64,000 nt of DNA from Owenia fusiformis (lineage: Eukaryota; Annelida; Polychaeta; Sabellida; Oweniidae), in the NCBI GenBank assembly GCA_903813345.2, contig CAIIXF020000006.1:27101936-27165935 (forward strand), written 5' to 3'. Within the stretch, counting starts at the first letter, position 1, and each line of letters starts with the position of its first letter. The notes below the pieces were generated by a model. It saw nothing but the letters and a program-made list of their open reading frames with translations, was not told the origin of the DNA and ran no database searches. Position numbers and translations under genes: made by a program. This document shows, in pieces, positions 39,805 to 51,979 of this stretch.

Positions 39805-40205
39805 GTCAATATTTAGAGGCTATGTCACTATCGTTGCATATATGCCCGAGGGTTTCAGTGATATATAGCCGGTCTTGGGAGGGACATTGATCATTGAGAA
39901 CCGAGGGCATATGTGCAACAGTTCTATAGTGACATAATAATAAACGATTTATAACATACCTATGATGATCTAGTCTGGTCAGAGAACCGTTTTCTTAATA
40001 TTTAATTGACTAGCAATGGTTCGGAAATGATGATTTATTCCCATGTTTGTATCTTACGAAGTACGAGTCAATTTGACCTAGGCCTAATGTATGACGTAGT
40101 CCTAGCGCTTGACAAATCAGAAAGTTAGCGGGCGCGGGCTTTTCAAAGTTATATTGGCCCGCTTTCTTGTGAACATTTTACACTATACATCATCATAGGT
40201 ATGTT

Positions 40206-41376
40206 CAGTGGCGTAGCGTGGCAATTTTACTAGGGGACGCAAAATTCCAAAATTGGGATGGGGGGGGGGTTACCCGATACGCATTCATTTCCACTTGAAA
40301 TTTACTCATAAGTACTCATTATAAGTCTTGTAGAAATTCAAGCAAAAATATTTAATGTATCGTTAAGAATGAATGGAGAAATCTAGCTAATTTATTTAGG
40401 ATCCAGGAAGTGCAATTTACGTTATTGTCAAACAAGCGAAAAACGTAAAAGCATGATGGAATAATTGATGATGTAGGCCTAATGTACAAAGTTCAAATAT
40501 CGGTCAATACACTAAAACTTTACGTATCGATCGTCCCGTGTTTTCATAAAGGAATATAACAAGGAATATAACATAAAATCATATTTTCTATTTTCCGACT
40601 CATATCATGTGCAGTACGACGAAACGAAAACGTACAACTATGAAAATTGTTGTAGTGTACAGAGTATATATATATACTCAATTACAGCAGTCTCATATCA
40701 AAAGGACAAAGGGCCCAAGTTCAGTTTTACAGAATGAAACTTATTCTCCTAGTATTCACGAAATTATGAGAGTATAATTTGAAAGAATCATTAATGACAT
40801 GTCGGGACTAAAATAAACACCTAATTTCTATGGTTGAACCCTGTTCAAAGATACGAAATGATAAGGTTGAACAATGGCTTTGCTTATTAATACTTGAGAA
40901 AGGACGATTCTCGGTTTGGAGAACAGTCTCCTGGGCTAATAATTTTTTTCATGAAAAATATAGAAATATTACCCAAATTAAACTATGAATATTTAAAAGT
41001 GGACATTTAAATCTACAAGATGTAAAAATAACAAATTGGTCTGAAGCAGGGATAACGTTCAATTAGACCGATTCAATAAAATTACAAGTCTCGATTTGGG
41101 GAAAGAAGTTCATCAGTGTACTGCGCAAATATTTTTTTGAGAAAAATCTAGAAATATTACCCAAATCAAATTATGATTATTCAAAAGAAGACATTCAAAT
41201 CTATATTATGTAAAAAAATCAAATTTGTCCGAAGCAGGGATAATGGTCATTTAGATTGATGAACTTCGTTCTCCAAACCGAGAATCGTCCTTTAGAATTT
41301 CCAAATATTCAGATAAACATTGGATTGTTCCAGTGGACGCATTTGCGTACTTTGCGTAAACGACGCTACGCCACTG
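40206..41376. mobile_element. 1.17 kb inverted-repeat element, CAGTGGCGTAGCG ends
   Basis: The outer ends are CAGTGGCGTAGCG and its complement CGCTACGCCACTG. An inner inverted pair (GGACGATTCTCGGTTTGGAG at about 40902 and its complement near 41268) brackets two direct copies of a ~140 bp block. Each block contains AGAAATATTACCCAAAT and GAAGCAGGGATAA. No transposase frame. Ends of this form are common in hAT-like MITEs, but no 8 bp duplication is evident (only TGTT on both sides). Confidence 0.75.
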
Positions 41377-42212
41377 TGTTATAATGATCATTTTCAACTC
41401 TAATGTGGCCATTTCCAGGAGACTGCCATCTTCTAAGTTTGGAAACCTAGGCTCCCCAATTTGCTAACGTGTTGAAGCTATATGTTTGAATTCTTATCCT
41501 GCAAAGAACTAATTATAAAGGCAGGTTATGAAAATACAGATTCAAGCATAGAGAAACACGTTCAAGCCGATGGGGGAGTTAAGGTCGTCAAACTTATATG
41601 ATGTATTGAAAGTGAATCCATATATCTGTCTTAATATTCGCAATAATATAACTCTATGACGTTCCTTTAAACAAAAGCAACGCCCTTTCTTTGGGTAGAA
41701 CTAAAGCCTAAACAGACTGGTCCATTCTTATACATTCGTCATTCTGAGAGCTATCGATTGAGTTCAGGAGGAAATTGAATTTTTATCTGTAAAATTAAAG
41801 AACAAACATGTAAATATAAATGCCAAAACATAACATGTGAAATGAGTATTACTGATAAAGCTGTAATCAAAAGACTTGTTCCTCTTTGAAGTCTTGGTTA
41901 ACGCATAGTATTTCAAGGAGAATCCTTCAATGTATTGTATATTAATTACTATACGGGCAATCAATATAAGTAAGAAACTTTGTTGTTTTGTTTCAAATAC
42001 GATGCATGTTGCTTGCTGCCTTTTATTAAAATAATGTTTTGGAAAACAACTGGTTGCCCAATGTTGCTTGTGCCAGGTGCGAAAGAAACAATAGTATTTT
42101 ACATAGTATTTCTAATATGTTGAAGCTCACAATGCGATAAAGCGGTAGGGTAGAATAAGGAGACATTTTGAACCTCCTAATATTTTTAAGAATCCGGTAT
42201 ATTCTTACCTTA
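41377..42212. other. No gene recognised
   Basis: Downstream flank of the discoidin gene. The last part, from about 42130, is shared with the second copy near 49760, so the segmental duplication extends past the coding exons. Confidence 0.45.
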
Positions 42213-44554
42213 TTAGGAGGGGCATCCCATGACATCAAACCTCATGGATGCACGACTATACCAAGTTTGAGGATTAATGCGCACAAATCTGGCAAAGACA
42301 GCGGGCTCGATCGTGTTTGTAACTTGGGTGTCTTTGTCCACATTTCCCGGGAGAACCTTAAGTTAAATAATATCTGTCTTAGCCTTAGAGTCAGTTCTGG
42401 ATTGCTCTCGCATATACACTGATATGTATCAACGACCAATTTTAAATAATTAAATAATTTTGTCTTTGATGAACTGACTCGCTTGTTGAGTAAATTTTAA
42501 AAAAGCAGATTTCTAATTTACAGTTTTGTGTGACTTTGTGTCAGAGCATGCCTCTGCAGAAAATGAATTATCTATTAATCTTCAGGTTATTGATGCTATG
42601 CATGTATACCAATCTTTTCCCCATTGAACACTCCATCTACACATAAAATCATAACGATTCCTGAATTATTGAGAAATTATTCCGAAATTAGTGGGTTGCA
42701 TTTTGTTTCACTCTGGAAAAAGGTGAATCTTCCCATGTTGATAAGTCTAATTCTCCTCCGTATTAAGGGAAATCACAAAATATTGTCAAGAAAGGTTGGA
42801 CTAATATGTTATATTACCATTCCATACTCTTCGAGATTGTTCTCAGTTGTACCATAGATGAATCTGTATGATTTAACCCATTGGGGATGGTCTGCTCTTC
42901 CTTGAGTGACCACCTCCGCCACTACCATAACTTCACCAAGATCTGCTTGTATCCATTGATCCATATTAATCGCACCAGGAGCCCACCCCCATCCCCTATT
43001 ATCATAAGAGGCATTGAAAACTTACGGAGGGAAAACATAAAAGTAACAAATAACATCATATCTAAGTATTTGCAGAATAGTGATATTCAATAGCATAAGA
43101 ATTACACATATCAATGGAACAGTACTTATACAAATAATAGTTACGTTTTACAGCGGAAAGGCTACTTATTATATGTTACAGTAATCGTTTTAGTTTAAGA
43201 GCTTTGGAACATTTTATTTCATATATAAAATAGAGCAATGTTTAGAAGCAGGAGAATGGGGGAAAACAACAGTCGAGTAGCATGATATAACAGGAGAGAA
43301 GCACGTAATAGCCAATACTAATTAACATATAACAAGAGCGTAATAAAAATATATATGAGATTATCGAATGCCTTTTTGAATTAAAAAAAAGATTTTAGCT
43401 TTGCCAATTTAAAAAAACTGAATATCAGAAGCGTGTTATTATAAATTACAATGAACGATACTGTAATAATACATTCCGAGCTCGTATGTGTTGTAATATG
43501 GAAAAGAAACTAAAGTAGCATGCATACCCTCCCAATCTAGATTTCCTTTGATCGAGATCAAGACTATAAATTGTTGATGCAGTTATTCCTGAATCATCAA
43601 CATAGTAAGCATCTCCAGATATCAGCTGTACATTTTCTCTACAGAAAGCTGGAGTTCAAATAATATGAAATTAAATCATGCATAAACAGAGACAATCTGA
43701 ATTCTGTAAAAAGATATATTGTCTGAGTGGGATTGAGTATGTCAAAAACTACTCCACCCTTTTTGGAATATCCTCGCGTGATCTTATTTGGTCTGACATA
43801 CCTGTATATTTATTTATTTAATATTCAAAAGTCCTTTATTATACTAAAATGACTTTTAATAAAGTTTGAAATAATGCCCTTTTGTTGTACTTGAAAAAAC
43901 TCATGTCACTCAATTAACTTTTCAGGTTCTATATCTAATCGTTGAGATTAACATCTAATAAAAGTATTTTGAAATGTTTCTCCTTTTCTCATTGGATAAG
44001 AACCGATCACATGATTAGAAATATACGTTTTTTATTTCCATGCCGTGATACTCGTTCTCTCATTGGTCAATTAGATACCATGTAACCAGAGTCGCCAATA
44101 CTACTTCATTATATTATGTCTAACCAGTTTTGTTGACATCAGCGAGCTTCAAGTGTTCAAATAAGTTACCTTTTCTATGGTAGTGATCGACATCTTCTAG
44201 TGTTGCAGTAGGTGATTCGCTCGTCAAATATGGTCCAAGTAACTCACACATTTTCACGTGCTTTTCTCCTTCAATATTCCGTAGGTTGTATGATTTGCAC
44301 GTTTCTCGAATGGCGGAACAGCTAGTGGCGCATCTGGTGCTAGTCACTACTTTAAATGACCTCAGATGATTTTCTAGTACCTCAGCATGAGTATATTTAA
44401 AGTAAACCTTATCTTCCAATTGATATTTAGAAAGTGATATTCCAATACATGTAGTTTCAGACAGTGCTAGATCAAAGGTAATGTGAAAAATGAGTAGAAT
44501 TAGTATTGCAGTGATCATTTCTACAGATACAGGCATTGTGCTTAAAAAAATCAT
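42213..44554 (-). CDS. Secreted PAN/apple plus F5/8-type-C (discoidin) protein, four exons
   Basis: Exons on the minus strand are 44125-44554, 43528-43648, 42818-42995 and 42213-42356. They join with GT-AG sites and phases 1, 2, 0 to 290 residues from ATG to TAA. Exon 1 starts with a hydrophobic signal peptide (core ITAILILLIFHITFDLALS) and continues into a cysteine-rich region (CATSCSAIRETCKSYN, then KMCELLG) like a PAN/apple domain. Exons 2 to 4 make one compact F5/8C domain. Landmarks are ITASTIY, NMDQWIQADLGEV, VVTQGRADHPQWVKSYRFIY, TQVTNTIEPAVFARFVRINP, and a final SMRFDVMGC with three residues to the stop. The domain pair suggests an extracellular carbohydrate- or lipid-binding protein, perhaps lectin-like in immunity or adhesion; the ligand is not inferable. 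ATG choice is first in frame; two more lie within the signal peptide. Identity of the PAN region is less certain than that of the discoidin domain. Confidence 0.85.
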
Positions 44555-44935
44555 TTGTCACCCAAGTCCTTTATGCATATGTTAATGTAAGTTAGTCACA
44601 GACTTCAGTTTAAAAAATGAACCGAATCACGGCAGCGGTTACGCATGTCCTTCAAGTTGATTCGTCTCTTTACCTTTTGATCAAAAATCAATAAACAATA
44701 TATATGTTTCTTATAATAATGAAATATTGAATCATATACTAGCATTAAGGTGATAAAGGAATAGTTGCAGTAATTATTAATTTTCGATATGGAATAACTT
44801 ATGAATTGTCATCGGGACTACAAAACAGCATATATATAATACTTTTGATGGAATTGATCCATTGATTAGTTTCTTATAAAGTGTGGATTCTAGATCGGAA
44901 TTTATTTCTTTATTGTTTTTTCCTATGATTCACTA

Positions 44936-46185
44936 CGAGGGGTGATCGGGAATTTCTGGACCGTTGGCTCTATTTTCGCCATTTTTTATCCTTTCTTAGT
45001 CATTTTTTCACACAATATAACTCAAATATATAGGATCACATCATGAAGATTTCACTGTTCTATGAAATCATTATCCTTTCATTTTTGTTACCATGGTAAT
45101 CGGGGATCCTTTATCATTGGCCAAATTCAAATGAGAGAAGAATCTTTATGGAGAGAATCAATTATGACAAATTCCAAAACATTACGATATAGCAACATTC
45201 AACTAAAATATGATACATCAGTTCTTTGGAAGCTTGGATTTAAATATCCAATGCTTACATGCGAAGTTTGGTCAACTTTTGAATTTGGCCGTTCTTCACA
45301 CTGAAAAAGAATATGTATGTAAAGCATGTAATGCTGTTATGGCTCTAAGGGATGCTATGCTGGATGGCATTGTCAACATTCTTGATCCTGTCAGCTCAGT
45401 AATGCTACTTAACACAGAAGAGGATATTTTGATAGAAACAATGCTTGGAGGGACCACTGATGTTCCCCAAGACTGTAAACCAGAAACATGGGAATGTTTT
45501 ATATCACATTTGTGCAAATAAAATATCAGAAATCATTTACACCTTAACTATGTTAACCATTGAAGTTGTGATACAGACCGTCTTTGCCTACAAAATGTGA
45601 TTGTTTCCATCGGCTGTGACGCACCGTATTCACCAGACTTAGCTGGCTGTGGTTTCTATCTTTTCCCAACAGTGAAGACCAAATTATGAGGTATCCACTT
45701 TGAGAACAGTAATGAGATCATTCAGGAATTCACACACCAATCTTACAAAGTAGGCAAAGGCGGTCTGTATCACGTCTTTCAGGACTTGGTGAAAAGGCAT
45801 ACAAATGCTTACAAAGTACTGGTAACTACTTAAGTATTAGAATTGATGGAAGAATAATGACAGTTACTTATAGATGAACATTTATGAATATACTTAATGA
45901 AATAATACAGCCTAGACAGTATGTCACATATTCAGCAATGAATACATTGTCCAAACATCATATAAAATTACTGTTGTTTTTCTTTGGTATTTTTCTGAGC
46001 TCCACCTTGTCGCATCACGAGTTACCATGGTAACAAAAATAATAGGATAATGATGTCATAGAACAGTGAAAGCTTCATGGTTCGATCCTATATATTTGGG
46101 TTATATTGTGTGAAAAAATCAGTAAGAAAGGATAAAAACTGGCAAAAATAGAGCCAACGGTCAAGAAATTCCTGATCACCCCTCG
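44936..46185. mobile_element. Mariner-type element A, 1.25 kb, decayed
   Basis: Ends are CGAGGGGTGATCGGGAATTT at the left and its near-complement at the right, flanked by TA (44934-44935 and 46186-46187). Inverted arms extend at least 140 bp inward (GAGCCAACGGTC, GGATAAAAAatGGCgAA, ATATATTTGGGTTATATTGTG). A further internal inverted pair, GATACAGACCGTCTTTGCCT and complement, lies at about 45570 and 45752. The central open frame at 45210-45521 is not recognisable as transposase. Confidence 0.85.
45618..45836 (+). pseudogene. Mariner transposase C-terminal fragment
   Basis: Translation gives DAPYSPDLAGCGFYLFPTVK, matching the DD34D mariner signature YSPDLAPCDFFLFP with its catalytic Asp. An in-frame TGA follows after the next residues, and a frameshift near the end is needed to reach the usual KC...GNY tail. 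It is non-functional. Confidence 0.85.
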
Positions 46186-46187
46186 TA

Positions 46188-47486
46188 TTAAGTAAAATGT
46201 ATAGATCTTATGGATCTGTTATTTAACATAGACATGAATAGAGAAAACCTATAATTAATGCATCTTATAATTGGAATCTAGATCTTATATAATAACATAT
46301 CAACTTTATCTTGTTAGGGGTTTCTTGAATTCCTGAAATATCTTATATTTGTAAAAATGAATGCAAGTGCATCATTGCAACATAATTTATAACAAACACA
46401 TAGCAGTTAAAATGCCGATTCCAAATATTTAAAACATGTTCGTTTGAATAAGTATTTTACATTTGATTAATCATTTATTGATTAATTATCAAATAGGACC
46501 GCATTACTATACTTAATTAAATGGCAGAATATTTTTTTTCATTTTTAAACGTTCACAATATATTTTATGACACACTCAGATCTACACCCTTGGTATACGC
46601 AGCTAACGAAAATTGACCGGTACGGGTCAAAAGCTGGACCGGTACGGGTTAACGGTTTTATTTGAATTTAAAACAGCCATAACTTGCTCAATATTGACTT
46701 CCTCGTGTCTAATTTGAAATATATGATGCCTCCCGATGCTTTTAAGTACCCCAATTTTTTACAGATTTTTAAATGGACCAAAACTCTCTAAATGCGCATT
46801 TATGCTCTTTTCTCTCGAGAACGACTGTCTCATTTTCACGATAACTTTTATTTAGTACTTCTAACATATAAGATCTAGTTTTCCCCATCTAGGTATGATG
46901 TAAATGACATGCTATTTACATCTTGTGAGTTTCAATGACGCGCGTTTGATTTTATAAAAAATGCCAAACTTTGTGACAAAGAATTTCATCAGCTATTGCC
47001 CCGAACCGGTCCGTCTTCTCGCTGCAAGCAGATTGCCCCGAACCGGTCCGTCTTCTCGCTGCAAGCAAAACTCAACTCCAATAATTTTTCTTTATATGTA
47101 AAAGTCTAAAAGCCTATAGTAAATGTTATGCAATTAGTTCAAAATATATATAGAAAAATCTTGTCTTCGACTGTTACCTCATGATACGGAAAGTACTATT
47201 GAGTCACTGATATCCATCCACACAACTTGCAATGAAAACAGTCATGCATGAAAATTTAAAACTAAGAGTGAATCAGATCTAGCGAGCAAGCTGAACATTT
47301 CCGATTGGTTTACAGGGGAATGTCTAGTATTCTAAAAGTCATCCGATTCGTCAACAATTCCAGGCCTGTAGTAATTGTTGAAAACATTGAAAAAAGTGGA
47401 GGTTTTTGAATTTATGTCAATTTTACATTTTGAGCCCGTAAATTACTTTTTTCTTTAAAGATTAGGCAAATAAGATTTCAAACATA
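46188..47486. other. No gene; contains a GGACCGGTACGGG repeat cluster
   Basis: Between 46610 and 47070 there are two GACCGGTACGGGT-type phrases. Further on is a direct tandem pair of ~36 bp (GCCCCGAACCGGTCCGTCTT...) at about 46997-47068 that reads roughly as their complement. The arrangement suggests a small inverted-repeat element with a duplicated end; its limits are not certain. Confidence 0.5.
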
Positions 47487-48579
47487 CGAGGGGTGATCCA
47501 AAAGTCTTGGACGCCCTGCTCTAATTTTGTTGATTTTTGATAAAATTACTTTAAACTTTCCAATAATAAAGACCAACAACCTAACTACTTTGTGTATTAA
47601 TTTCATGGTGAACTGATATATTTTATGTAGTTTTCTAGATAGTTATTAATATAGTGACACTGCCACCCGGAACGGTATTCGCACATGGCAACTTTCAGCC
47701 TTAAACGTTGCCGCTATTTGACTTGTTTTGCAAGTCTTGACCGCTTTCTTTCCTTAAATTTTGAATGTTAAACCATGTTAGTTTACTTCCTTTGTTACTA
47801 GGCAACCAATTAATTGTGTTTTAATAATAATGTCACATATGGCAATGGCCGTATATGTCAATTTCTAAGAAAATGACATCAGACAATCAACCCTCATTCT
47901 GGTGTCATTTTTGCTCCAAGATGGCTGCTGAAATGCAGAACATGAAAGAAATCAAAGTGGAACAAAGAATACTACAATATATTTTCACTATATTTGACAT
48001 TGAGCAGCTACTATATGCACGATACAGTCTGGATATGGCTTCGTGTGATTTTCTTCCTTTTCTCCAAGTTGAAAGGAGGGTTGAAAGAAAATGTTTTTTA
48101 CTCATTGGATGAGGTTTAGGGTGGCACTCCAGCAGCATTTGTATCACATAGGCAATGGCCGTTTCATAAATGTCTTTCATTCATTGGTAAAGCGGTATGT
48201 AAAATGTGTTAAAATTCGTGGAAAATATGTTGAAAAGTAGGTCTTACTATGTGAAGATGATCATGGCAGATGACACTCAGACTGAAAATCGGAAATTCTC
48301 TCATATCATGACTGGTGTTAGGATGTGCACCTGCACCTAAAGTATTTGCCATATTATAACAGTTGTGACGTGATTTGCTATATTTAAATACCGTTCCGGG
48401 TGGCAGGGACCCAGTATCAAAAAATATTTAGAAAAGTAGCTAAAATATATTAGTTTCTGTTGAAACTTATACACAAAGTTGTTAAGATGTTTATGTTTAT
48501 TATCTGAAAGCTTCATGTAATTATATTAGAAAATAGCAAAGTTAGAGCGGGGCGTCCAAGACTTTTGGATCACCCCTCG
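47487..48579. mobile_element. Mariner-type element C, 1.09 kb, long inverted arms, decayed
   Basis: Ends CGAGGGGTGATCCAAAAGTC and complement, flanked by TA (47485-47486 and 48580-48581). Inverted arms continue to about 47690 and back from about 48385, including TGCCACCCGGAACGGTATT and its complement. The interior frame at 47855-48112 keeps a mutated mariner motif (LDMASCDFLPF in place of the usual PDLAPCDFFLF), so a transposase remnant is present but broken. Confidence 0.85.
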
Positions 48580-48992
48580 TAGAGGCTTTAACCTACTCCA
48601 ATGGGTTTGCTAAACTTTCGGAGTGCAGTATATAGCGCTAAAACACATATTATGTGGAAAATTCATCCATGTAACAAAGATGGCCGCACTTGTTGTCGTG
48701 GTCGCCAGGTTATAACGTTTTAAAATAATCATGTGGCATAGATAAAAACAATGGTCCATTTTTGTGTATTCTTGTTTGGTGTAGTTTGTTATTCTGAAGT
48801 TGAGATATCATTCTGTAAAATCCAAGAACATGTAGGTAAGTACAAATGCAAAAACAAAATAAGCAAGACATGTTACTAGTACTTTGTTGACTTCTTACAG
48901 TCTATACATTCCATTGTGTAATGTACAGTATATTGAATATTGCCAAAAGAACCGCTATCAAAAGACTTGTTCCTACACTATTTAACATCTAA

Positions 48993-49186
48993 AGCCCGGT
49001 ATACACCAATGGGGCACTTGCCTCATCGAGTCCCATCTTGCCCCATCGAATCCCAATTTGCCCCATCGAATCCCACGAAGTCCCATGGGACCTTGATGAC
49101 TTTGCCCCATCGTGCCCCATGGACTCCCATTAAGTCCCAATGAGTCCCATCAAATCCCATTGTGCCTCACTGGTCTATACCGGGCT
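48993..49186. mobile_element. 194 bp MITE made of CCCAT-type motif repeats, TAA duplication
   Basis: Ends AGCCCGGTATACACCA and TGGTCTATACCGGGCT, each flanked by TAA (48990-48992 and 49187-49189). The whole interior is a degenerate series of GCCCCATCGAATCCCA-like words. A 3 bp TAA duplication fits PIF/Harbinger-type integration. No coding. Confidence 0.8.
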
Positions 49187-49344
49187 TAATCGTGCAATGG
49201 ATATAATGATGTTATATTACGATGAAGAGTACTTTGAGGGAAAACAATACTTATTAGTAACAGACGTTGTTATTTTATTCAAACGGGTTTAACAGGTAAA
49301 GAAAGGTGTTTTCTCAAATATTCATCAGAAAAATATCATTAAAA

Positions 49345-49505
49345 CCACCGTCGCATTTGCTCTATCTTAATATATAAATGGCGGCCGTACGGCGGGCGAA
49401 GTTGACAAAATCAATATAGGACTCTACATCATGAGTATCCCTATACTTATGCTGCATTTTCTCTTTATTTTTGGAAGCCAGGGCCGCCGTAAATCAAATG
49501 TGACT
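49345..49505. repeat. Short dispersed repeat related to 7976-8110
   Basis: Contains GTCGCATTTGCTCTA, ACAAAATCAATATAG and TTTTCTCTTTATTTTTGGA in the same order as the earlier copy. The outer ends CGTCGCATTTG and CAAATGTGACT are approximately complementary, suggesting a small MITE. Confidence 0.5.
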
Positions 49506-49831
49506 GATTACTTACACATAACATTTTCTTATTGATGTCATAAATTATTGTAATGCACTATGCTTAGTACATGTACTTTGACAAAAACAGAGTTTTGGAA
49601 GACCACAGTTGCCCAGTATTATTTGTGTCGAAGTGCAATATTGTGATGGGACGCATAAAAGTAGCACTTTGAAGAAACAAAGTAGGTAAAAAATGGAATA
49701 CTAGTACTTGTGTATGTGTATATTAATAAGTAGTTCTGAAGTTTTGAAGCTTACATTGTATATTAGCGGTAGGTTACGGGGTAGTTTAGAACTTCATTAT
49801 ATCTTTAAGAACCCATGGTATTCTTACCTTG

Positions 49832-51979
49832 TTAGGAGGGACATCCCATGACATCGAACCTCATTGATATATGGCCAGACCATGTTTGAGGATAAATGCG
49901 CACAAATCTAGCAAAGACAGCAGGCTCAATCGTGTTTGTCACTTGGGTGTTCCTGTCCACATTTCCCGGGAGAACCTAGAAATAAATAATTTACTAATAA
50001 AATTATGCTTTCGAATTTGACAAAATACGAATAGTGATCTAATTAGTGTATTTTTCATCAATGAAAAGCGACTACAAATATTACTTTTCAAGTACTTTCG
50101 TGGCTTTGGTTATAATAAGTTTACAATGTCAGCTGCATCCCAATATTTTAAGTCCTAAGTTGATTTCAAAACAACTTTATTACAATGCTCAGAAAATATT
50201 TCCTTCCAACTTCATCACAGTCTGCCTTCTGCCTTATGTGTACAACGTAATGGATAGGGGGAAGGGGGGAGGTTCAGATGACTACCCCCCCCCTGGCGTT
50301 TCAAAAGTTGAAGAGGTACAGAAAAAAAGTAAGGTACCATATTGTAGGTCATTCAAAATCCTCGAGAGGGGTGTATTAAAATCTCAAAAAATGAGGTCAA
50401 ACGGGGTCAAAAGTAGGTCAAAGTGACATAGGGGTGAGCTTGTATTTTTTACTTTTTTCAGTCAAAAACAACATTTAATGTTTTCTAGCCAGATAAGGGT
50501 ACTAAATGCGATAGATGTATATAGTATCTACCATTTTAGGACAAAAGAACGTGGGTAAATACCTTTCCTAGATCCAGAGATGGGTAATTTGGTCGAAATT
50601 TTGACGAAATGAAATATCGGAAAATGGGGGGAATGGGGAGACAAATCACAGCCAAGGATCTAAGATACTAAATAGATAATATTTTTTATTTGTGCATTTT
50701 AAGAAAAATGACTTAAATAGCCGCGAAACGGGAAGATCTTTGGTAGGGGAGACAAATACTATATATCTACAAAAAAATGAAGATATGGTTATGGTTATGC
50801 AGACATCTGACAAACATGTTCAGGACCTCCCAGAAAAAATTCATGAATATATGATCACTAGTTTTTGAAAAAAACAATTCTTTTACTCAAATTATTTGGA
50901 TCGAAATGCGAGTTGCGGACCACAATGTAAAATTGAAAACTTCGTATCTCAGTCAATAAAAGTGGAAAATATTTCGAAATACTTTTGAAGCACAAATAAA
51001 AATTTAATGGTTCCCATTGAATTTGATCGTAAGAAATATATTTTGAAAAGATTTGGAACTACTTTTGAAGGACTATTAACATTGTAATGGTTACAATTCA
51101 ATGAGATTGGAAGAAATAGATTTTGAAAAGATTTGGAACGAAGGACAACTAATATTTTAATCGTTCCCATTGAATGTGATCGTAAGAAATAACTTTTGAA
51201 AGATTTGGAACTACTTTTGAAGGACTACAAACATTGCAATGGTTCACATTCAATTTGATCGTGTGAAATAAATTTCGAAAAGAGGTGGAACTACTTTTGA
51301 AGGACTACTTACGTTTTAATGATTCCCATTGAAAGAGATCGGAAGAAATAGATTTTGAAAAGATTTGGAACTACTTTTGAGGACTACAAACATTGTGGTT
51401 CCCATTCAATTTGATTGTGTGAAATAAATTTCGAAAAGAGTTGGAACTACTTTTGAAGGACTACTTACATTTTAATGATTCCCATTGAAAGAGATCGGAA
51501 GAAATCGATTTTGAAAAGATTTGGAACTACTTTTTGAGGACTACTACCTTTGTAATGTGATGAAATAATAAAATATTATTTTACTGAGTCCAGATTTTAA
51601 AGTTGTAATCAAATTGACTTTGAAAATATTTTAATTTACAGTATAGCGATTGCCATTGAATGATGTGAAGTATCAGAATTCCTCATATTCTAGCCAGATT
51701 GTAATGAAGGTGTAAGGAAATCAATTTTGAAAATATTTGGAATAAATTGGATTGAATAAAGGAAACTATGGTCGTGACTTATAATAGAAATGTTTTATTA
51801 CCATTCCATACTCTTCGAGATTGTTCTCAGTTGTACCATAGATGAGTTTGTATGATTTAACCCATTGGGGATAGTCTGCTCTTCCTTGAGTGACCACCTC
51901 CGCCACTACCATGACTTCACCAAGATCTGCTTGTATCCATTGAGCCATATTATTCGCACCTGCAGCCCATCCCCATCCC
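49832..51979 (-). pseudogene. Partial second copy of the PAN-F5/8C gene (last two exons)
   Basis: Exons 51802-51979 and 49832-49975 correspond exactly in length, phase and splice positions to exons 3 and 4 of the gene at 42213-44554, with the same TAA stop after MGCPS. Both frames are intact (QWIQADLGEVMVVAEVV; PAVFARFVRIYPQTWSG). Differences from the first copy are few and keep the fold residues. No copy of the signal-peptide/PAN exon or the first discoidin exon was found up to 55 kb. It is therefore either a truncated duplicate or the 3' part of a gene whose 5' exons are unrecognised. The intron is 1.8 kb instead of 0.46 kb, enlarged by a tandem array and G/C-run sequence. Confidence 0.7.
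50955..51560. repeat. Tandem array, ~79 bp unit, about seven copies
   Basis: TTTGGAACTACTTTTGAAGG recurs near 51053, 51210, 51287, 51364, 51443 and 51520, with a divergent unit near 51134. Units also share TTCCCATTGAA and ATCGGAAGAAAT. It lies inside the enlarged intron of the partial discoidin copy. Confidence 0.85.

Noticed and set aside
39402-39868. Frames of 60-118 residues rich in Pro/Phe
   Set aside because: They translate the G and C runs of the 188 bp MITE.
42168-42439. Overlapping frames on both strands over discoidin exon 4
   Set aside because: They are off-frame readings of the real exon, which matches the F5/8C family in one minus-strand frame only.
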